A stretch of DNA of 63,783 nt from Cellulomonas endophytica (lineage in GTDB: Bacteria > Actinomycetota > Actinomycetes > Actinomycetales > Cellulomonadaceae): positions 1-63,783 of the forward strand of contig NZ_RWJX01000020.1 of NCBI RefSeq assembly GCF_004123805.1. The letters run 5' to 3'. Within the stretch, counting starts at the first letter, position 1, and every line of letters begins with the position of its first letter. This document shows positions 1-8,860 of the stretch, one piece after another. The position numbers were made by a program, and so were the translations under genes. The notes under the pieces were generated by a model, which made no database searches, was not told where the DNA came from, and saw nothing but the letters and a program-made list of their open reading frames with translations.

Positions 1-60
1 CCGGGCCCGGCACCGGGTCCGGCACCCGCTCCGGCGCCGGCGGCGGCCCCCGCGCCGTGA
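1..60 (+). CDS. 3' end of a coding region entering from the left, Pro/Ala-rich tail
   Basis: The first reading frame is open from base 1 and ends at a TGA at 58-60, giving a tail of alternating proline and alanine. That TGA overlaps the GTG start of the sucrose phosphorylase by four bases (GTGA), the coupling used throughout this window, so this is probably the C-terminus of the preceding gene of the same sugar operon. Nothing about function can be read from a low-complexity tail; it could be a glycosidase or transporter component. Confidence 0.5.
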   Translation, partial: PGPAPGPAPAPAPAAAPAP

Positions 61-1568
61 CGGGTGTCGGCCTCCTCGCCTACGCCGACCGGCTCGCGGG
101 CGACCTCGCCGGGGTGCGCCGGCTCCTCGTCGACGGACCCCTCGGCGTGCTCACCGGCGTCCACCTGCTGCCGTTCTTCGTGCCCTTCGACGGGGCCGAC
201 GCGGGCTTCGACCCCGAGGACCACACCGCCGTCGACCCGCGCCTGGGCACCTGGGACGACGTGCGCGCGCTCGCCGGGGCGGGGCTGGAGGTGACGGCGG
301 ACCTCGTCGTGAACCACGTGTCCGCCCGCTCCGCCGAGTTCCGGGACTGGCTCGCCCGCGGCCCGGCGTCCCCGCACGACGGCATGTTCCTCACCTTCGA
401 CCGCGTCTTCCCCGACGGCGCGCACGAGGCGGACCTCGTCGCGCTCCACCGGCCCCGTCCCGGCGTCCCGCTCACCCCCTACCGCCACGCCGACGGCACC
501 CGGCGGCTGCTGTGGACCACCTTCGCGCCCACGCAGGTCGACCTCGACCTCGAGCACCCCGCCGCGCGGGCGTACCTGCGCCGCGTCCTGCGGGTGCTCG
601 CCGACGGCGGGGTGCGGACGGTCCGGCTCGACGCGGTCGGGTACGCGGTGAAGACCGCCGGCTCGGACTCCTTCATGACGCCGCGCACGCTCGAGGCGGT
701 GGCGTCCCTCGCGGCCGACGCCCGCGCGCTCGGGCTGCGGGTGCTCGTCGAGGTGCACGCCCACCACGAGCTGCAGGCCGCGGTCGCCCCGCTGGTGGAC
801 CTCGTCTACGACTTCGCGCTCCCGCCCCTGCTGCTGCACGCCCTCGGCACGGGCACGGTCGACCGCCTGGCGCGGTGGCTCGGGGTCCGCCCGACGAACG
901 CCGTCACGGTCCTGGACACGCACGACGGCATCGGCGTGGTCGACGCGGGGCCGGCGGGGGACCGGCCGGGCCTGCTCGACGGGGCGGAGATGGCGGCGGT
1001 CCACGCCCGCGCCGCCGTGGCCACCGACGGCCGGTCCGCGCGCGCGTCCGTGGTGCCCGCCTTCGCCGCGAGGCCGCACCAGGTCAACGCGACGTTCCTC
1101 GACGTGCTCGGGGGCGACGTCACCGCCCTCCTGCTCGCCCGGTGCGTGCAGGTCCTCGTGCCGGGGGAGCCGCAGCTGTACTACGTCGGCCTGCTCGGCG
1201 GCCGGGACGACGCGGCGCTGCTCGCGCGCACGGGCGTCGGCCGCGACCTCAACCGGCACCACTACCGCCCCGACGAGGTCGCCGCGGCGCTGCGCACCGA
1301 CGTGACCCGCGCCCAGCTGGGGCTGGCGGTGCTGCGCCGCCACCCCGCGTTCGGGGGCACCTTCCGCTGGCACGTCGCGGGCCCGGCAGCCCTCGTCCTG
1401 GAGTGGCGGCTCGGGGAGGCGTCGGTCGTCGGCACGGTCGACGTCACGCCCGGGGCGCCGGCCTTCCGGGTGACGGCGACGCCGTCGGCGGCCACGGGGC
1501 CGGCGGTGGACGCCCGCGACGTCGGGGCCCTCGCGGCCCTCGCGCCGGTCCCCGGCCGGACCGGGTGA
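57..1568 (+). CDS. Sucrose phosphorylase (GH13 subfamily 18)
   Basis: Cytoplasmic phosphorolysis of sucrose, or a related alpha-glucoside, to glucose 1-phosphate and the free acceptor. The 503-residue length equals the family norm. The GH13 catalytic triad is in place: nucleophile Asp192 in VRLDAVGYAVK, acid/base Glu232 in VLVEVHAHHE, and the stabilising Asp290 in LDTHDG. These are the residue numbers of the Bifidobacterium adolescentis enzyme. The Region I-like stretch ADLVVNHVS lies near residue 82, and the absence of a signal peptide fits an intracellular phosphorylase. The GTG start overlaps the upstream stop (GTGA). It is followed after 159 bases by a glycosidase gene with an operator between. 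Close relatives such as glucosylglycerate or sucrose-6-phosphate phosphorylases have the same fold, so the exact acceptor is not certain. Confidence 0.9.
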   Translation: MTGVGLLAYADRLAGDLAGVRRLLVDGPLGVLTGVHLLPFFVPFDGADAGFDPEDHTAVDPRLGTWDDVRALAGAGLEVTADLVVNHVSARSAEFRDWLARGPASPHDGMFLTFDRVFPDGAHEADLVALHRPRPGVPLTPYRHADGTRRLLWTTFAPTQVDLDLEHPAARAYLRRVLRVLADGGVRTVRLDAVGYAVKTAGSDSFMTPRTLEAVASLAADARALGLRVLVEVHAHHELQAAVAPLVDLVYDFALPPLLLHALGTGTVDRLARWLGVRPTNAVTVLDTHDGIGVVDAGPAGDRPGLLDGAEMAAVHARAAVATDGRSARASVVPAFAARPHQVNATFLDVLGGDVTALLLARCVQVLVPGEPQLYYVGLLGGRDDAALLARTGVGRDLNRHHYRPDEVAAALRTDVTRAQLGLAVLRRHPAFGGTFRWHVAGPAALVLEWRLGEASVVGTVDVTPGAPAFRVTATPSAATGPAVDARDVGALAALAPVPGRTG

Positions 1569-1619
1569 GGTCCGCGCCCAGCGGTGGACCTCTCCCCGGA
1601 GAAGATGGCAGCGTGGGTG

Positions 1620-1633
1620 TGGCATCGATCCCA
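1620..1633. promoter_or_regulatory. LacI-type operator candidate TGGCATCGATCCCA
   Basis: A 14-bp near-perfect palindrome with central CG, mismatched only at one pair, between the sucrose phosphorylase and glycosidase genes. It matches 11 of 14 positions of the perfect operator upstream of the permease pair (11620-11633). The LacI-type regulator encoded at the end of this operon is the natural candidate ligand. Confidence 0.55.
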
Positions 1634-1727
1634 GCAGCAGGCGGAGCGGCCGACGCAGGCCTGCCGCTACCGGCCCCGCACCCTCACCCGTCCCGACACC
1701 GCCGCCGCCCGTCCCCGAGGGGCTCCC

Positions 1728-3602
1728 GTGCACGTCACCGCCGGACCCGGCACGCACCGCATCACGGCCGACGCCTACCTCCTCGAGGTGCGCGCCGCGC
1801 CGGGGCTGCCCCCGCGCGCGGCGCTGGCCGGGCCCGACGGGCGCCTGTGGTCCCTGCTGAGCCTGCTGGCCTCCGCGGACCGGACGGACGTCGCGGACAC
1901 CTCCCTCGACGTGCCGCTGCCCACCGTCACGGTGCGGCGCGACGCGGCGGGCGCGGAGGTCGTCGACGTCGAGCTCGTCACGGCGAGCACGGCGTGGCGG
2001 GAGCGGCGCACGCTCCTGCGCTGCCGCCCCGACCGCCTGGAGCTCACGGTGACGGTGACGGGCGCGGGGCCTCTGGCCGACGTGCACCTGCTCGGCGGGC
2101 GCGCCGTCCTGAGCAGCGGCGCCTGCGGCACGTTCCGGTCCTCCGCGGAGCACCGGTCGGTCTACGTCCCCACGCCGACGGAGCCCGTGCGGCTGGTGCG
2201 GCGCGCGCAGGAGCCCGCCGCCCTGGGCGTCGTCGGGGACGCCACCGCGGGGCGCCTGCACGCGGTGTTCTCCCCGCCCCCGCTGTGCGTCGTCCTCGGG
2301 CGCGGGGCCGTCGCCGGGCCGACGGACGTCCCCGACGGCGAGTGGCTGGCGATGGGACTCGTCGCGCCGGTCGCCGACCTGCGGCTGACGGAGCTGCGGT
2401 ACGACCCGCTCGACGACGGCTTCGCCCTCGTGCTCGACCACGACGGGCACACGCGCGTCGACGGCACGTGGACGTCGCCGACCCTCGTCGTGCGGCCCGC
2501 CGCGGACCCCGTGGCAGCCCTGCGCGCCCACCGGGACGACCACGTCCGCCACGGGTGGGCCCCGGCCCCCCGCCCGCGCGAGCCGTGGTGGTCCGAGCCC
2601 CTCTTCTGCGGGTGGGGCGCCCAGTGCGCGCTCGCGCCGCTGCCCGGGGCGCCGGCCGCCCACCCGACCACGCTCGACGAGCTCGGGCCCGTCGTCGTGC
2701 CGCCGGGGACGCCGGTGGCGCCCGACCTCGCGCGCCAGGACGTGTACGACCGGCTGCTCGCGCGCCTCGACGACCACGGGCTGCGCCCTGGGACCGTCGT
2801 CGTCGACGACCGCTGGCAGGCGGCCTACGGCTCGGCGGAGCCCGACCCCGCGCGCTGGCCCGACCTGCGGGCCTGGGTGGCGGCGCGGCACGCGGCGGGG
2901 CAGCGGGTGCTCCTGTGGTGGAAGGCGTGGGACCCGGAGGGGCTGCCCGTCGAGGAGTGCGTGACCGACCCGGCGGGCCGCCCGGTCGCCGCCGACCCGG
3001 CGAGCCCCGCGTACGCGGCACGGGTGCGGCGGACCGTGGCGGCGCTGCTCGGCCCCGACGGCGTCGACGCGGACGGCTTCAAGGTGGACTTCACGCAGCG
3101 GGCGCCGGCCGGGGCCGCCCTGCGCCGGGCGCCGGACGCGCCGCCGGACGCGCCGTGGGGGGTGGCCGCCCTGCACGCGCTCCTGGCGACCCTGCACGCG
3201 GCCGCCGTGGCGGCCGCCCCCGACGCGCTCGTCGTGACGCACACCCCGCACCCCGGCTTCGGCGACGTCACGGACATGGTCCGGCTCAACGACGTCCTGG
3301 AGCGCGACGCCGACGGAGGGGTGGCGCCGCACGCGGACCAGCTGCGGGCGCGGGCCGCGGTCGTCGCCGCCGTGCTGCCCGACCACCTCGTCGACACGGA
3401 CCAGTGGCCGATGCTCGACCGCGCCCAGTGGCGCGCCTACACCGCCGCCCAGGCCGCGGCGGGGGTGCCGGCGCTGTACTACGTCGACCGGCTCGACCGC
3501 TCGGGCGAGGCGCTCACGGACGACGACCTCGCCCTCGTCGCCCGGGTCTGGGCCGAGCACCGGGCCCGCACCGCCGCCGCCGGGGCGGTGCCGGCGGCGT
3601 GA
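1728..3602 (+). CDS. Clan GH-D-like glycoside hydrolase (GH36/GH31-type TIM barrel)
   Basis: A 624-residue cytoplasmic protein with an N-terminal beta-sandwich (about 1-290) and a TIM barrel. The barrel contains VVVDDRWQ, then RVLLWWKAW, then DGFKVDF whose Asp454 matches the catalytic nucleophile of the KxD motif in GH31/GH36/GH27 enzymes. Asp558 in TDQW is a candidate acid/base by position near the barrel's end. I chose the GTG at 1728 because GAGG precedes it and homology-like sequence starts there; the frame is open further upstream but would swallow the operator. It shares an operon with sucrose phosphorylase and overlaps the next gene by GTGA. A role in trimming raffinose-type or other alpha-galacto/glucosides before phosphorolysis is inference; the specificity cannot be read. 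Confidence 0.65.
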   Translation: MHVTAGPGTHRITADAYLLEVRAAPGLPPRAALAGPDGRLWSLLSLLASADRTDVADTSLDVPLPTVTVRRDAAGAEVVDVELVTASTAWRERRTLLRCRPDRLELTVTVTGAGPLADVHLLGGRAVLSSGACGTFRSSAEHRSVYVPTPTEPVRLVRRAQEPAALGVVGDATAGRLHAVFSPPPLCVVLGRGAVAGPTDVPDGEWLAMGLVAPVADLRLTELRYDPLDDGFALVLDHDGHTRVDGTWTSPTLVVRPAADPVAALRAHRDDHVRHGWAPAPRPREPWWSEPLFCGWGAQCALAPLPGAPAAHPTTLDELGPVVVPPGTPVAPDLARQDVYDRLLARLDDHGLRPGTVVVDDRWQAAYGSAEPDPARWPDLRAWVAARHAAGQRVLLWWKAWDPEGLPVEECVTDPAGRPVAADPASPAYAARVRRTVAALLGPDGVDADGFKVDFTQRAPAGAALRRAPDAPPDAPWGVAALHALLATLHAAAVAAAPDALVVTHTPHPGFGDVTDMVRLNDVLERDADGGVAPHADQLRARAAVVAAVLPDHLVDTDQWPMLDRAQWRAYTAAQAAAGVPALYYVDRLDRSGEALTDDDLALVARVWAEHRARTAAAGAVPAA

Positions 3603-5524
3603 GCACCACGACGACCCCCGTCGGGCCCGCGGCCGGCGCCCCCGCCGTCTGCGAGGTGGCGCCCGGGGTCTTCCGCGTCCGCGACACGTGCCACGTGTAC
3701 GTCGTGCGCGCCGAGGTCCCCGACGCGCAGGGCCGGCGCACGGCCGTCGCCGTCGACTTCGGCGACGGCACCGTGCTGGACCACCTCGCCGAGATGGGCG
3801 TGGACGTGCTCACGGACGTGCTGCTCACCCACCACCACCGCGACCAGGCGCAGGGCCTGCCCCGCGCGGCGGCGGCGGGCGTGCGCATCCACGTCCCGCC
3901 GGTGGAGCGCGAGCTCTTCGACGAGGTCGACGAGATGTGGCGCACCCGGCCCGTGGCCAACGACTACAACCTGCGCCAGGACCGCTTCTCCCTGCTCGAG
4001 CCCGTGCCGGTGGACGGCGTCGTCCCCGAGTACCGCACCGCGGAGTTCGGCGGGGTGCGGGTGCGCACGCTCCCGACCCCCGGGCACACGGTCGGCTCGG
4101 TGACGTACCTCGTCGAGCGGGACGGCCGCCGCCTGGGGTTCACCGGGGACCTCGTGCACTCCCCGGGCAAGGTGTGGTCCCTGGCGGCCACGCAGTGGAG
4201 CTACGTGGAGAACGAGGGGCCGGCCATGTCGGTCCTGTCCTGCTACCTGCTCATGGACGAGCGGCTCGACCTCCTGCTGCCCTCGCACGGGGAGCCCATG
4301 GAGGACCCGCAGCACGCCCTGGGGCTGCTCGCGACGAACCTGCGCGCCTACGTCGACTCCCGCCGGCCCCAGGCCTGGGACCTGCGCACCCGCCTCACCG
4401 AGCCCTACGCCCGCGTGACGGACCACCTGCTCATCAACCTCTCGAGCCTGGCGACGAGCTACGTGCTGCTGTCCGACGACGGGCCCGCCCTGCTCGTCGA
4501 CTACGGGTACGACATGACGACGGGCCTGCCCTCGGGCACGGACCGGGCGGCCCGGCGGCCCTGGCTGGCGTCGCTGCCCGCCCTGCGCCGGCAGTTCGGG
4601 GTGACGTCGGTGGAGGTGGCGCTGACGACGCACTACCACGACGACCACGTCGCGGGCCTGAACCTGCTGCGGGAGGTCGAGGGGACGCAGGTGTGGGCGC
4701 CCGAGAACGTCGCGCCCGTCCTGGAGGCGCCGCACGAGCAGGACCTGCCCTGCCAGTGGTACGACCCCGTGCCCGTGGACCGCGTGCTGCCCCTGGGCGG
4801 GACCGTGCGGTGGCGCGAGCACGCCATCACGGTCCACCCCCTGCCCGGGCACACGCTCTACCAGGCCGCCTTCGAGATCGCCGTCGACGGGGTGCGGGTG
4901 CTCGTCACGGGGGACCAGCAGGACACGATGGGCGTCCCCGGGGTACGGCGCGAGGTCCTCAACTACCAGTACCGCAACCTCTTCCGGATGGACGACTACC
5001 GGGACAGCGCCGCGCTGCTGCGCCGGGTCGCCCCCGGGGTCGTCGTGTCGGGCCACTGGGAGCCGCGCTGGGTCGACGAGCCCTGGCTGACGATGGTCGA
5101 GCAGGCCGGGGAGGACGTGGCCCGGCTGCACCGCGCGCTGCTGCCGCTCGAGGAGCTCGCGCTGCCGGCCGACGGCGTGCTGGCCCGCCTCGCCCCCTAC
5201 CGGTCGGGCGTGGCGCCCGGGGCGACGGCGCGGTGGGTCGCCGCCGTGCAGAACCCCTGGTCGCACCCGGTGGCCGCGCGGGTGCGCGTCGTGCTCCCGC
5301 TAGGCTGGCACGCACGTCCCGACGAGGTGCTGCTCGACCTCCCGGCCGGCGGCCGGGGGGAGGCCGGGTTCGACGTGACGGTGGGTCCTGCCGCGGCGCC
5401 GCGGCAGCGGCTGGCCGTCGACGTGACGGTCGGGGACCTGCGCCTCGGGCAGCACGCGGAGGCCCTCGTCGACGTCAGGGCACCCCGGGGCCGGCGCCGC
5501 CCCGGGACGGAGGGGGAGCGGTAG
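3599..5524 (+). CDS. Tandem metallo-beta-lactamase-fold protein with C-terminal beta-sandwich
   Basis: A 641-residue protein holding two MBL-fold modules. Module 1 has HHHRDQ at 78-83, where the final His of HxHxDH is replaced by Gln, followed by PTPGHT and FTGDL. Module 2 has the complete set: HYHDDH at 345-350, PLPGHT with His418, TGD with Asp439 and SGHWEP with His486. The last 110 residues read like a NEW3/CARDB-type beta-sandwich (WVAAVQNPW, then VRVVLPLGW). No signal peptide is visible. Its GTG start overlaps the glycosidase stop (GTGA) and LacI follows 4 bases after it, so it belongs to the sugar operon. The likely arrangement is one catalytic and one degenerate module. The substrate is unknown, and a hydrolase of a carbohydrate lactone or ester is only a guess. 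Confidence 0.75.
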   Translation: MSTTTTPVGPAAGAPAVCEVAPGVFRVRDTCHVYVVRAEVPDAQGRRTAVAVDFGDGTVLDHLAEMGVDVLTDVLLTHHHRDQAQGLPRAAAAGVRIHVPPVERELFDEVDEMWRTRPVANDYNLRQDRFSLLEPVPVDGVVPEYRTAEFGGVRVRTLPTPGHTVGSVTYLVERDGRRLGFTGDLVHSPGKVWSLAATQWSYVENEGPAMSVLSCYLLMDERLDLLLPSHGEPMEDPQHALGLLATNLRAYVDSRRPQAWDLRTRLTEPYARVTDHLLINLSSLATSYVLLSDDGPALLVDYGYDMTTGLPSGTDRAARRPWLASLPALRRQFGVTSVEVALTTHYHDDHVAGLNLLREVEGTQVWAPENVAPVLEAPHEQDLPCQWYDPVPVDRVLPLGGTVRWREHAITVHPLPGHTLYQAAFEIAVDGVRVLVTGDQQDTMGVPGVRREVLNYQYRNLFRMDDYRDSAALLRRVAPGVVVSGHWEPRWVDEPWLTMVEQAGEDVARLHRALLPLEELALPADGVLARLAPYRSGVAPGATARWVAAVQNPWSHPVAARVRVVLPLGWHARPDEVLLDLPAGGRGEAGFDVTVGPAAAPRQRLAVDVTVGDLRLGQHAEALVDVRAPRGRRRPGTEGER

Positions 5525-5528
5525 CGGC

Positions 5529-6626
5529 ATGGACACCGTCACGGCCCGTCCGGCGCCCGCCGCCGGGTCCCCGGCCCCGCCCGACGCCTCGCAGGCGTCG
5601 TCCGGCGCCTCGCCCGCGGGCGTGGCCCGCCGGGCCACCATCCGGGACGTCGCGGACGCGGCGACCGTGTCCCGGTCCACCGCCTCGCGCGCGCTGACGG
5701 GCCGTGGCTACGTCGCCCCCGCGGTGCGCGACCGCGTGCGGCGCGCGGCGACGGCGCTGGGCTACGTGCCGGACGCCGGCGCGCGGAACCTGCGCCAGCA
5801 GGTGAGCCGGTCCGTGGGGGTGCTCGTCTCCGACCTGCGCAACTCGTTCTACGCCGAGCTCGCCGCCGGCGTCGGCCAGCAGTCCCGCCGCCGCGGCTAC
5901 GCCATGATGCTCAGCGACGACAACGGGTCCCCCGAGCGGGAGCTGGAGGCGGCCGAGGCGTTCGTCGCGCTGCGCGTGGCGGGCGTGGTGCTCACGCCCC
6001 TGTCGGCGGCGGTCTCGCAGTACCTCGCGCGCCACGGGGTGGCGGTCGTCGAGGTGGACCGGCAGTTCTGCCCCGGCACCTGCGACGCGGTCGTCGTCGA
6101 CAACCGCGGGTCCGCGGAGCGCCTCACGCAGGGGCTGCTGCGGCTCGGGCACCGCCGGCTGGCCCTCGTCCTCGACGAGACGGACTGGACCACGGGGCGG
6201 GAGCGCTCCGCCGGGTTCACGGCCGCGGTCGCGGCGGCGGAGGGGCGCGAGGCCGCGGTCGTCGGTGCCGGGTGGTCCGTGGAGGAGGCGCGGGCGGTGG
6301 CGCGGGAGCTGCTGGCCCGGCCCGACCGCCCCACGGCCGTCTTCGCCGCGAACAACGTGCTGGCCGAGGGCATCTGGCGGGCGGCCGAGGAGCGCGGGCT
6401 GCGCATCCCGGAGGACCTGAGCCTGGTGTCCTTCGACGACGCCGCGTGGATGAGCATGGTGCGCCCCGGCGTCACGGCGGTGGCCCAGGACGCCGTCGCG
6501 CTGGGGGAGGCGGCGGTGGCGGCGCTCTTCGACCGCGTGGAGCAGCCCGGGGCCCCCGCGCGGACGGTCACGCTGTCCTCCCGGATCCTCGAGCGGGGCT
6601 CGACCGCGCCGCCCCCGCCGGCCTGA
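5529..6626 (+). CDS. LacI-family transcriptional regulator
   Basis: A 365-residue repressor. After a Pro/Ala-rich leader, the helix-turn-helix ATIRDVADAATVSRSTASRA begins near residue 36, the hinge follows around 75-90, and a periplasmic-binding-like sensor domain runs to the end (SVGVLVSDLRN, then LSLVSFDDAAW). The ATG has an AGGGGGAG ribosome-binding site about 11 bases away. A second possible start is the GTG at 5622, immediately before the HTH. It closes the sucrose phosphorylase operon, and probable binding sites are the palindromes at 1620 and 11619. The effector is likely a sugar of this pathway (inference). Confidence 0.9.
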   Translation: MDTVTARPAPAAGSPAPPDASQASSGASPAGVARRATIRDVADAATVSRSTASRALTGRGYVAPAVRDRVRRAATALGYVPDAGARNLRQQVSRSVGVLVSDLRNSFYAELAAGVGQQSRRRGYAMMLSDDNGSPERELEAAEAFVALRVAGVVLTPLSAAVSQYLARHGVAVVEVDRQFCPGTCDAVVVDNRGSAERLTQGLLRLGHRRLALVLDETDWTTGRERSAGFTAAVAAAEGREAAVVGAGWSVEEARAVARELLARPDRPTAVFAANNVLAEGIWRAAEERGLRIPEDLSLVSFDDAAWMSMVRPGVTAVAQDAVALGEAAVAALFDRVEQPGAPARTVTLSSRILERGSTAPPPPA

Positions 6627-6637
6627 GGGTCCGGCCG

Positions 6638-7435
6638 TCAGTCCCAGCCGCCCGAGGAGTCGGGCAGGGGCGGCGGGCAGGACCCGTCGGGCCGCGCGGG
6701 CTCGAAGTGCCACCACTCGTTCGCGTACGTGCGGCACAGCCCGGTCCCCGGGTGCGCCTCGAGCCAGGCGGCGCCCTCCCGCGGGCCGACGTCGACCGCC
6801 GTCCCGGCGACGTGCGCGGACCGCTCCGGCGGCAGCACCCGGCGCCGCGCCTCCGCCTCGCCGAGCTCGGCCACGGCCCTCCCGACGAGCTCCGCCTGCT
6901 CCTGCGCGCTGCGCCACCCGGAGGTCAGGCGCAGCTCGACCCCCTCGGCGGCGGCGAGCGCGACCGCCGCCGTGAGGCGGTCGGCGAGGACGGGGTCGAG
7001 CCCCGTGACGTCCGGGAGGGGGTCCCGTGTGCCGGGGGTGGTGCCAGGTGCGGTGCCGGGGGTGGTGCCCGCCGACGGGTCCGTCCCCCCGCCCGGCGTC
7101 GGGACCACCGTCGCGGCTCCCGCGCCCTCCGCGTCTCCCGCGTCCCCTGCGGCGACGGGCGGCGCGGGCGCCCCGGTGGTCGTCGGCGCGGGTGGCGGCA
7201 CCGGGGCCGAGCGGGTCGTGGGCGTCCCGACGAACCCGTCCGCCGCCGCGAGGACCTCGGGCCCGAGACGGACGGCGGCGGCGGTGAGCAGGACGACGAG
7301 CACCGCCAGGGCCGCTGCCGCGAGGGACCGGGGCCGGCGGGCGGGTCGGCGGGGCGGACGACGGGGCCCGGGGTGCGCGCCGGGGGCGACGGGCGGCGCG
7401 ACCGGGGACGGGTCGGCGGGGCGACGAGGGGTCAT
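6638..7435 (-). CDS. Exported D-alanyl-D-alanine carboxypeptidase, M15B (VanY-like)
   Basis: A 265-residue membrane-anchored peptidase acting outside the membrane on peptidoglycan stem peptides. An Arg/Pro-rich cytoplasmic start is followed by one hydrophobic segment (about 37-56) and a Thr/Pro/Gly-rich linker (70-140) that contains imperfect GT repeats. The M15 catalytic domain has zinc ligands His208 and Asp215 in SAHVAGTAVD, Glu240 as general base and His243 in EWWHFE. Cys234 and Cys253 may pair. It ends only 11 bases from the convergent LacI gene. It is divergent from a two-component system, but nothing shows this is vancomycin resistance; housekeeping wall trimming is more likely. Confidence 0.85.
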   Translation of the reverse strand: MTPRRPADPSPVAPPVAPGAHPGPRRPPRRPARRPRSLAAAALAVLVVLLTAAAVRLGPEVLAAADGFVGTPTTRSAPVPPPAPTTTGAPAPPVAAGDAGDAEGAGAATVVPTPGGGTDPSAGTTPGTAPGTTPGTRDPLPDVTGLDPVLADRLTAAVALAAAEGVELRLTSGWRSAQEQAELVGRAVAELGEAEARRRVLPPERSAHVAGTAVDVGPREGAAWLEAHPGTGLCRTYANEWWHFEPARPDGSCPPPLPDSSGGWD

Positions 7436-7653
7436 GCCGACGACCCTGCGCGGCGGCGCCCGCACCCCGCGTCGGCCCCCGGGACCGGCCGACGGGCACC
7501 CGTGCCGACCGGGCGGTGGAGCTCCGGCGGGTGCGGCGGGACGGCGGTCGGACGCCCGGCGCGGCGGTCCCGGTGCCGCTGTCCACCCCCGGGTCGACGC
7601 CGGCACCGCGCCGGTCCGCCCGGGGGTGGTCGCCGGGGCCGGCACCCCCTCCC

Positions 7654-7659
7654 TAGCGT
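7654..7659 (+). promoter_or_regulatory. -10 element TAGCGT of a probably leaderless promoter
   Basis: TAGCGT lies seven bases before the GTG at 7667 and no Shine-Dalgarno sequence is visible, so transcription probably begins at the start codon itself. The same spacing recurs before several other genes here. Confidence 0.5.
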
Positions 7660-7666
7660 CGGACGC

Positions 7667-8860
7667 GTGACCGTGCCCCGTCCCCGGCCCGCGGCGGCGG
7701 AGGACGCCGTCCTCGGCCTGGGCGTGGCGGCGGCCTGGGTGCTCGCCGTGCAGCTGCTGCGGGCCGCCGAGCTCTGGCACCCCCGGGGGGTCGGGTCCTG
7801 GTGGTGCGCGGGTCTGGCCCTGGCCGTCCCCCTCGCGCTGCGCCGCACGGCGCCGCGGACCGCCCTGGCGGTCACGCTCGTCGGCTACGGCCTGGCCGCC
7901 ACCGCGCTGGCGCCGTCCGGGATCGTCTCGGTCGTGCACGTGCTGCCCGTCGTGCTCGCGGCCGGGCTCGCCGCCCGGGCGGGCGCCCGGGCCCCGCTCG
8001 TCGTCGCGGGCGCCGTGCCCGTCACGGTCTGGCTGACGGTCGGGGCGCCGGCGGAGGTGCTCGCCCGGGCGCGGCAGGACCCGCGGCTGCTCGTCGTCGA
8101 CCCCTCGGACCTCGTCCTGCTCGTGGGTCTCGTCGTGGCCGCGACCGCGCTGGGCTCCGCCTTCGGACGGCTGGCGAGCACGTCCGCGGCGCTCGCCGCC
8201 CGCCACCGCGAGCTCGAGCGGCTCACCGGCCTGCAGCTGCGGGAGGCCGTGCACGCCGAGCGCGCGCGCATCGCGCGGGACCTGCACGACGTGGTCGCGC
8301 ACCACGTCACGGCCGTGGTCGTCCGGGCGCAGGCCGCCGACCGGGTGGGCGGCGACGACCCGGAGGTCTACCGCGACGCGGTGCGGTGGATCGCGCCGAC
8401 CGGGCGCGAGGCGCTGGCCGCCATGCGGTCCGTCGTGCGGGTGCTGCGCGAGGACGACGACGGGGCCCCCGGTGACGCGGCCCCCACCACCCTCACCGCC
8501 CTCGTCGACGGCGTCCGCCGCGCGGGCCTCGTCGTCGACCTCGACGTCCCGCCCCGGTGGTCCGCGCCGAGCCCGGAGGTCGCCCTCGCGGTGGTCCGCA
8601 CGGCGCAGGAGGCGTTGACCAACGTCGTCGCGCACTCGGCGGCCGGGGCCGCGCGGCTGCGGCTCCTCGCCGGCCCGGGCACGCTGCGGCTCGAGGTCGA
8701 CGACCCGGGGCCGGCGCGGGACCGGCCCGTGGCCGGCGGGGGCGGCTTCGGGCTCGTCGGGATGCGCGAGCGGGCGCAGCGGTGCGGCGGGGACCTCGTC
8801 GCGGGGCCGACGGCCGCAGGTGGCTGGTCGGTCCGGCTGGAGGTGCCCCGTGGGCGCTGA
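7667..8860 (+). CDS. NarL-type sensor histidine kinase (HisKA_3)
   Basis: A 397-residue membrane sensor kinase. Hydrophobic segments span about residues 13-165 (four to six helices) with very short external loops, so the signal is probably sensed at or in the membrane. The dimerisation/phosphoacceptor helix carries His207 in ARDLHDVVAHH. The HATPase domain shows the N box EALTNVVAHS near 318 and the G box FGLVGMRERA. It ends overlapping the response regulator start. It is divergent from the M15 carboxypeptidase, so a cell-envelope stimulus is conceivable but not shown. Confidence 0.88.
   Translation: MTVPRPRPAAAEDAVLGLGVAAAWVLAVQLLRAAELWHPRGVGSWWCAGLALAVPLALRRTAPRTALAVTLVGYGLAATALAPSGIVSVVHVLPVVLAAGLAARAGARAPLVVAGAVPVTVWLTVGAPAEVLARARQDPRLLVVDPSDLVLLVGLVVAATALGSAFGRLASTSAALAARHRELERLTGLQLREAVHAERARIARDLHDVVAHHVTAVVVRAQAADRVGGDDPEVYRDAVRWIAPTGREALAAMRSVVRVLREDDDGAPGDAAPTTLTALVDGVRRAGLVVDLDVPPRWSAPSPEVALAVVRTAQEALTNVVAHSAAGAARLRLLAGPGTLRLEVDDPGPARDRPVAGGGGFGLVGMRERAQRCGGDLVAGPTAAGGWSVRLEVPRGR

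Noticed and set aside
512..3598. Very long open frames antisense or frame-shifted to real genes, including the 5' part of the frame that later encodes the MBL protein
   Set aside because: Their translations are Arg/Ala/Pro/Gly-rich shadows caused by high GC; the real genes in the alternative frames have recognisable families and catalytic motifs.
5303..5308. TAGGCT -10-like box before a putative internal start
   Set aside because: It lies within the C-terminal domain of the MBL-fold protein, and no credible gene begins there.
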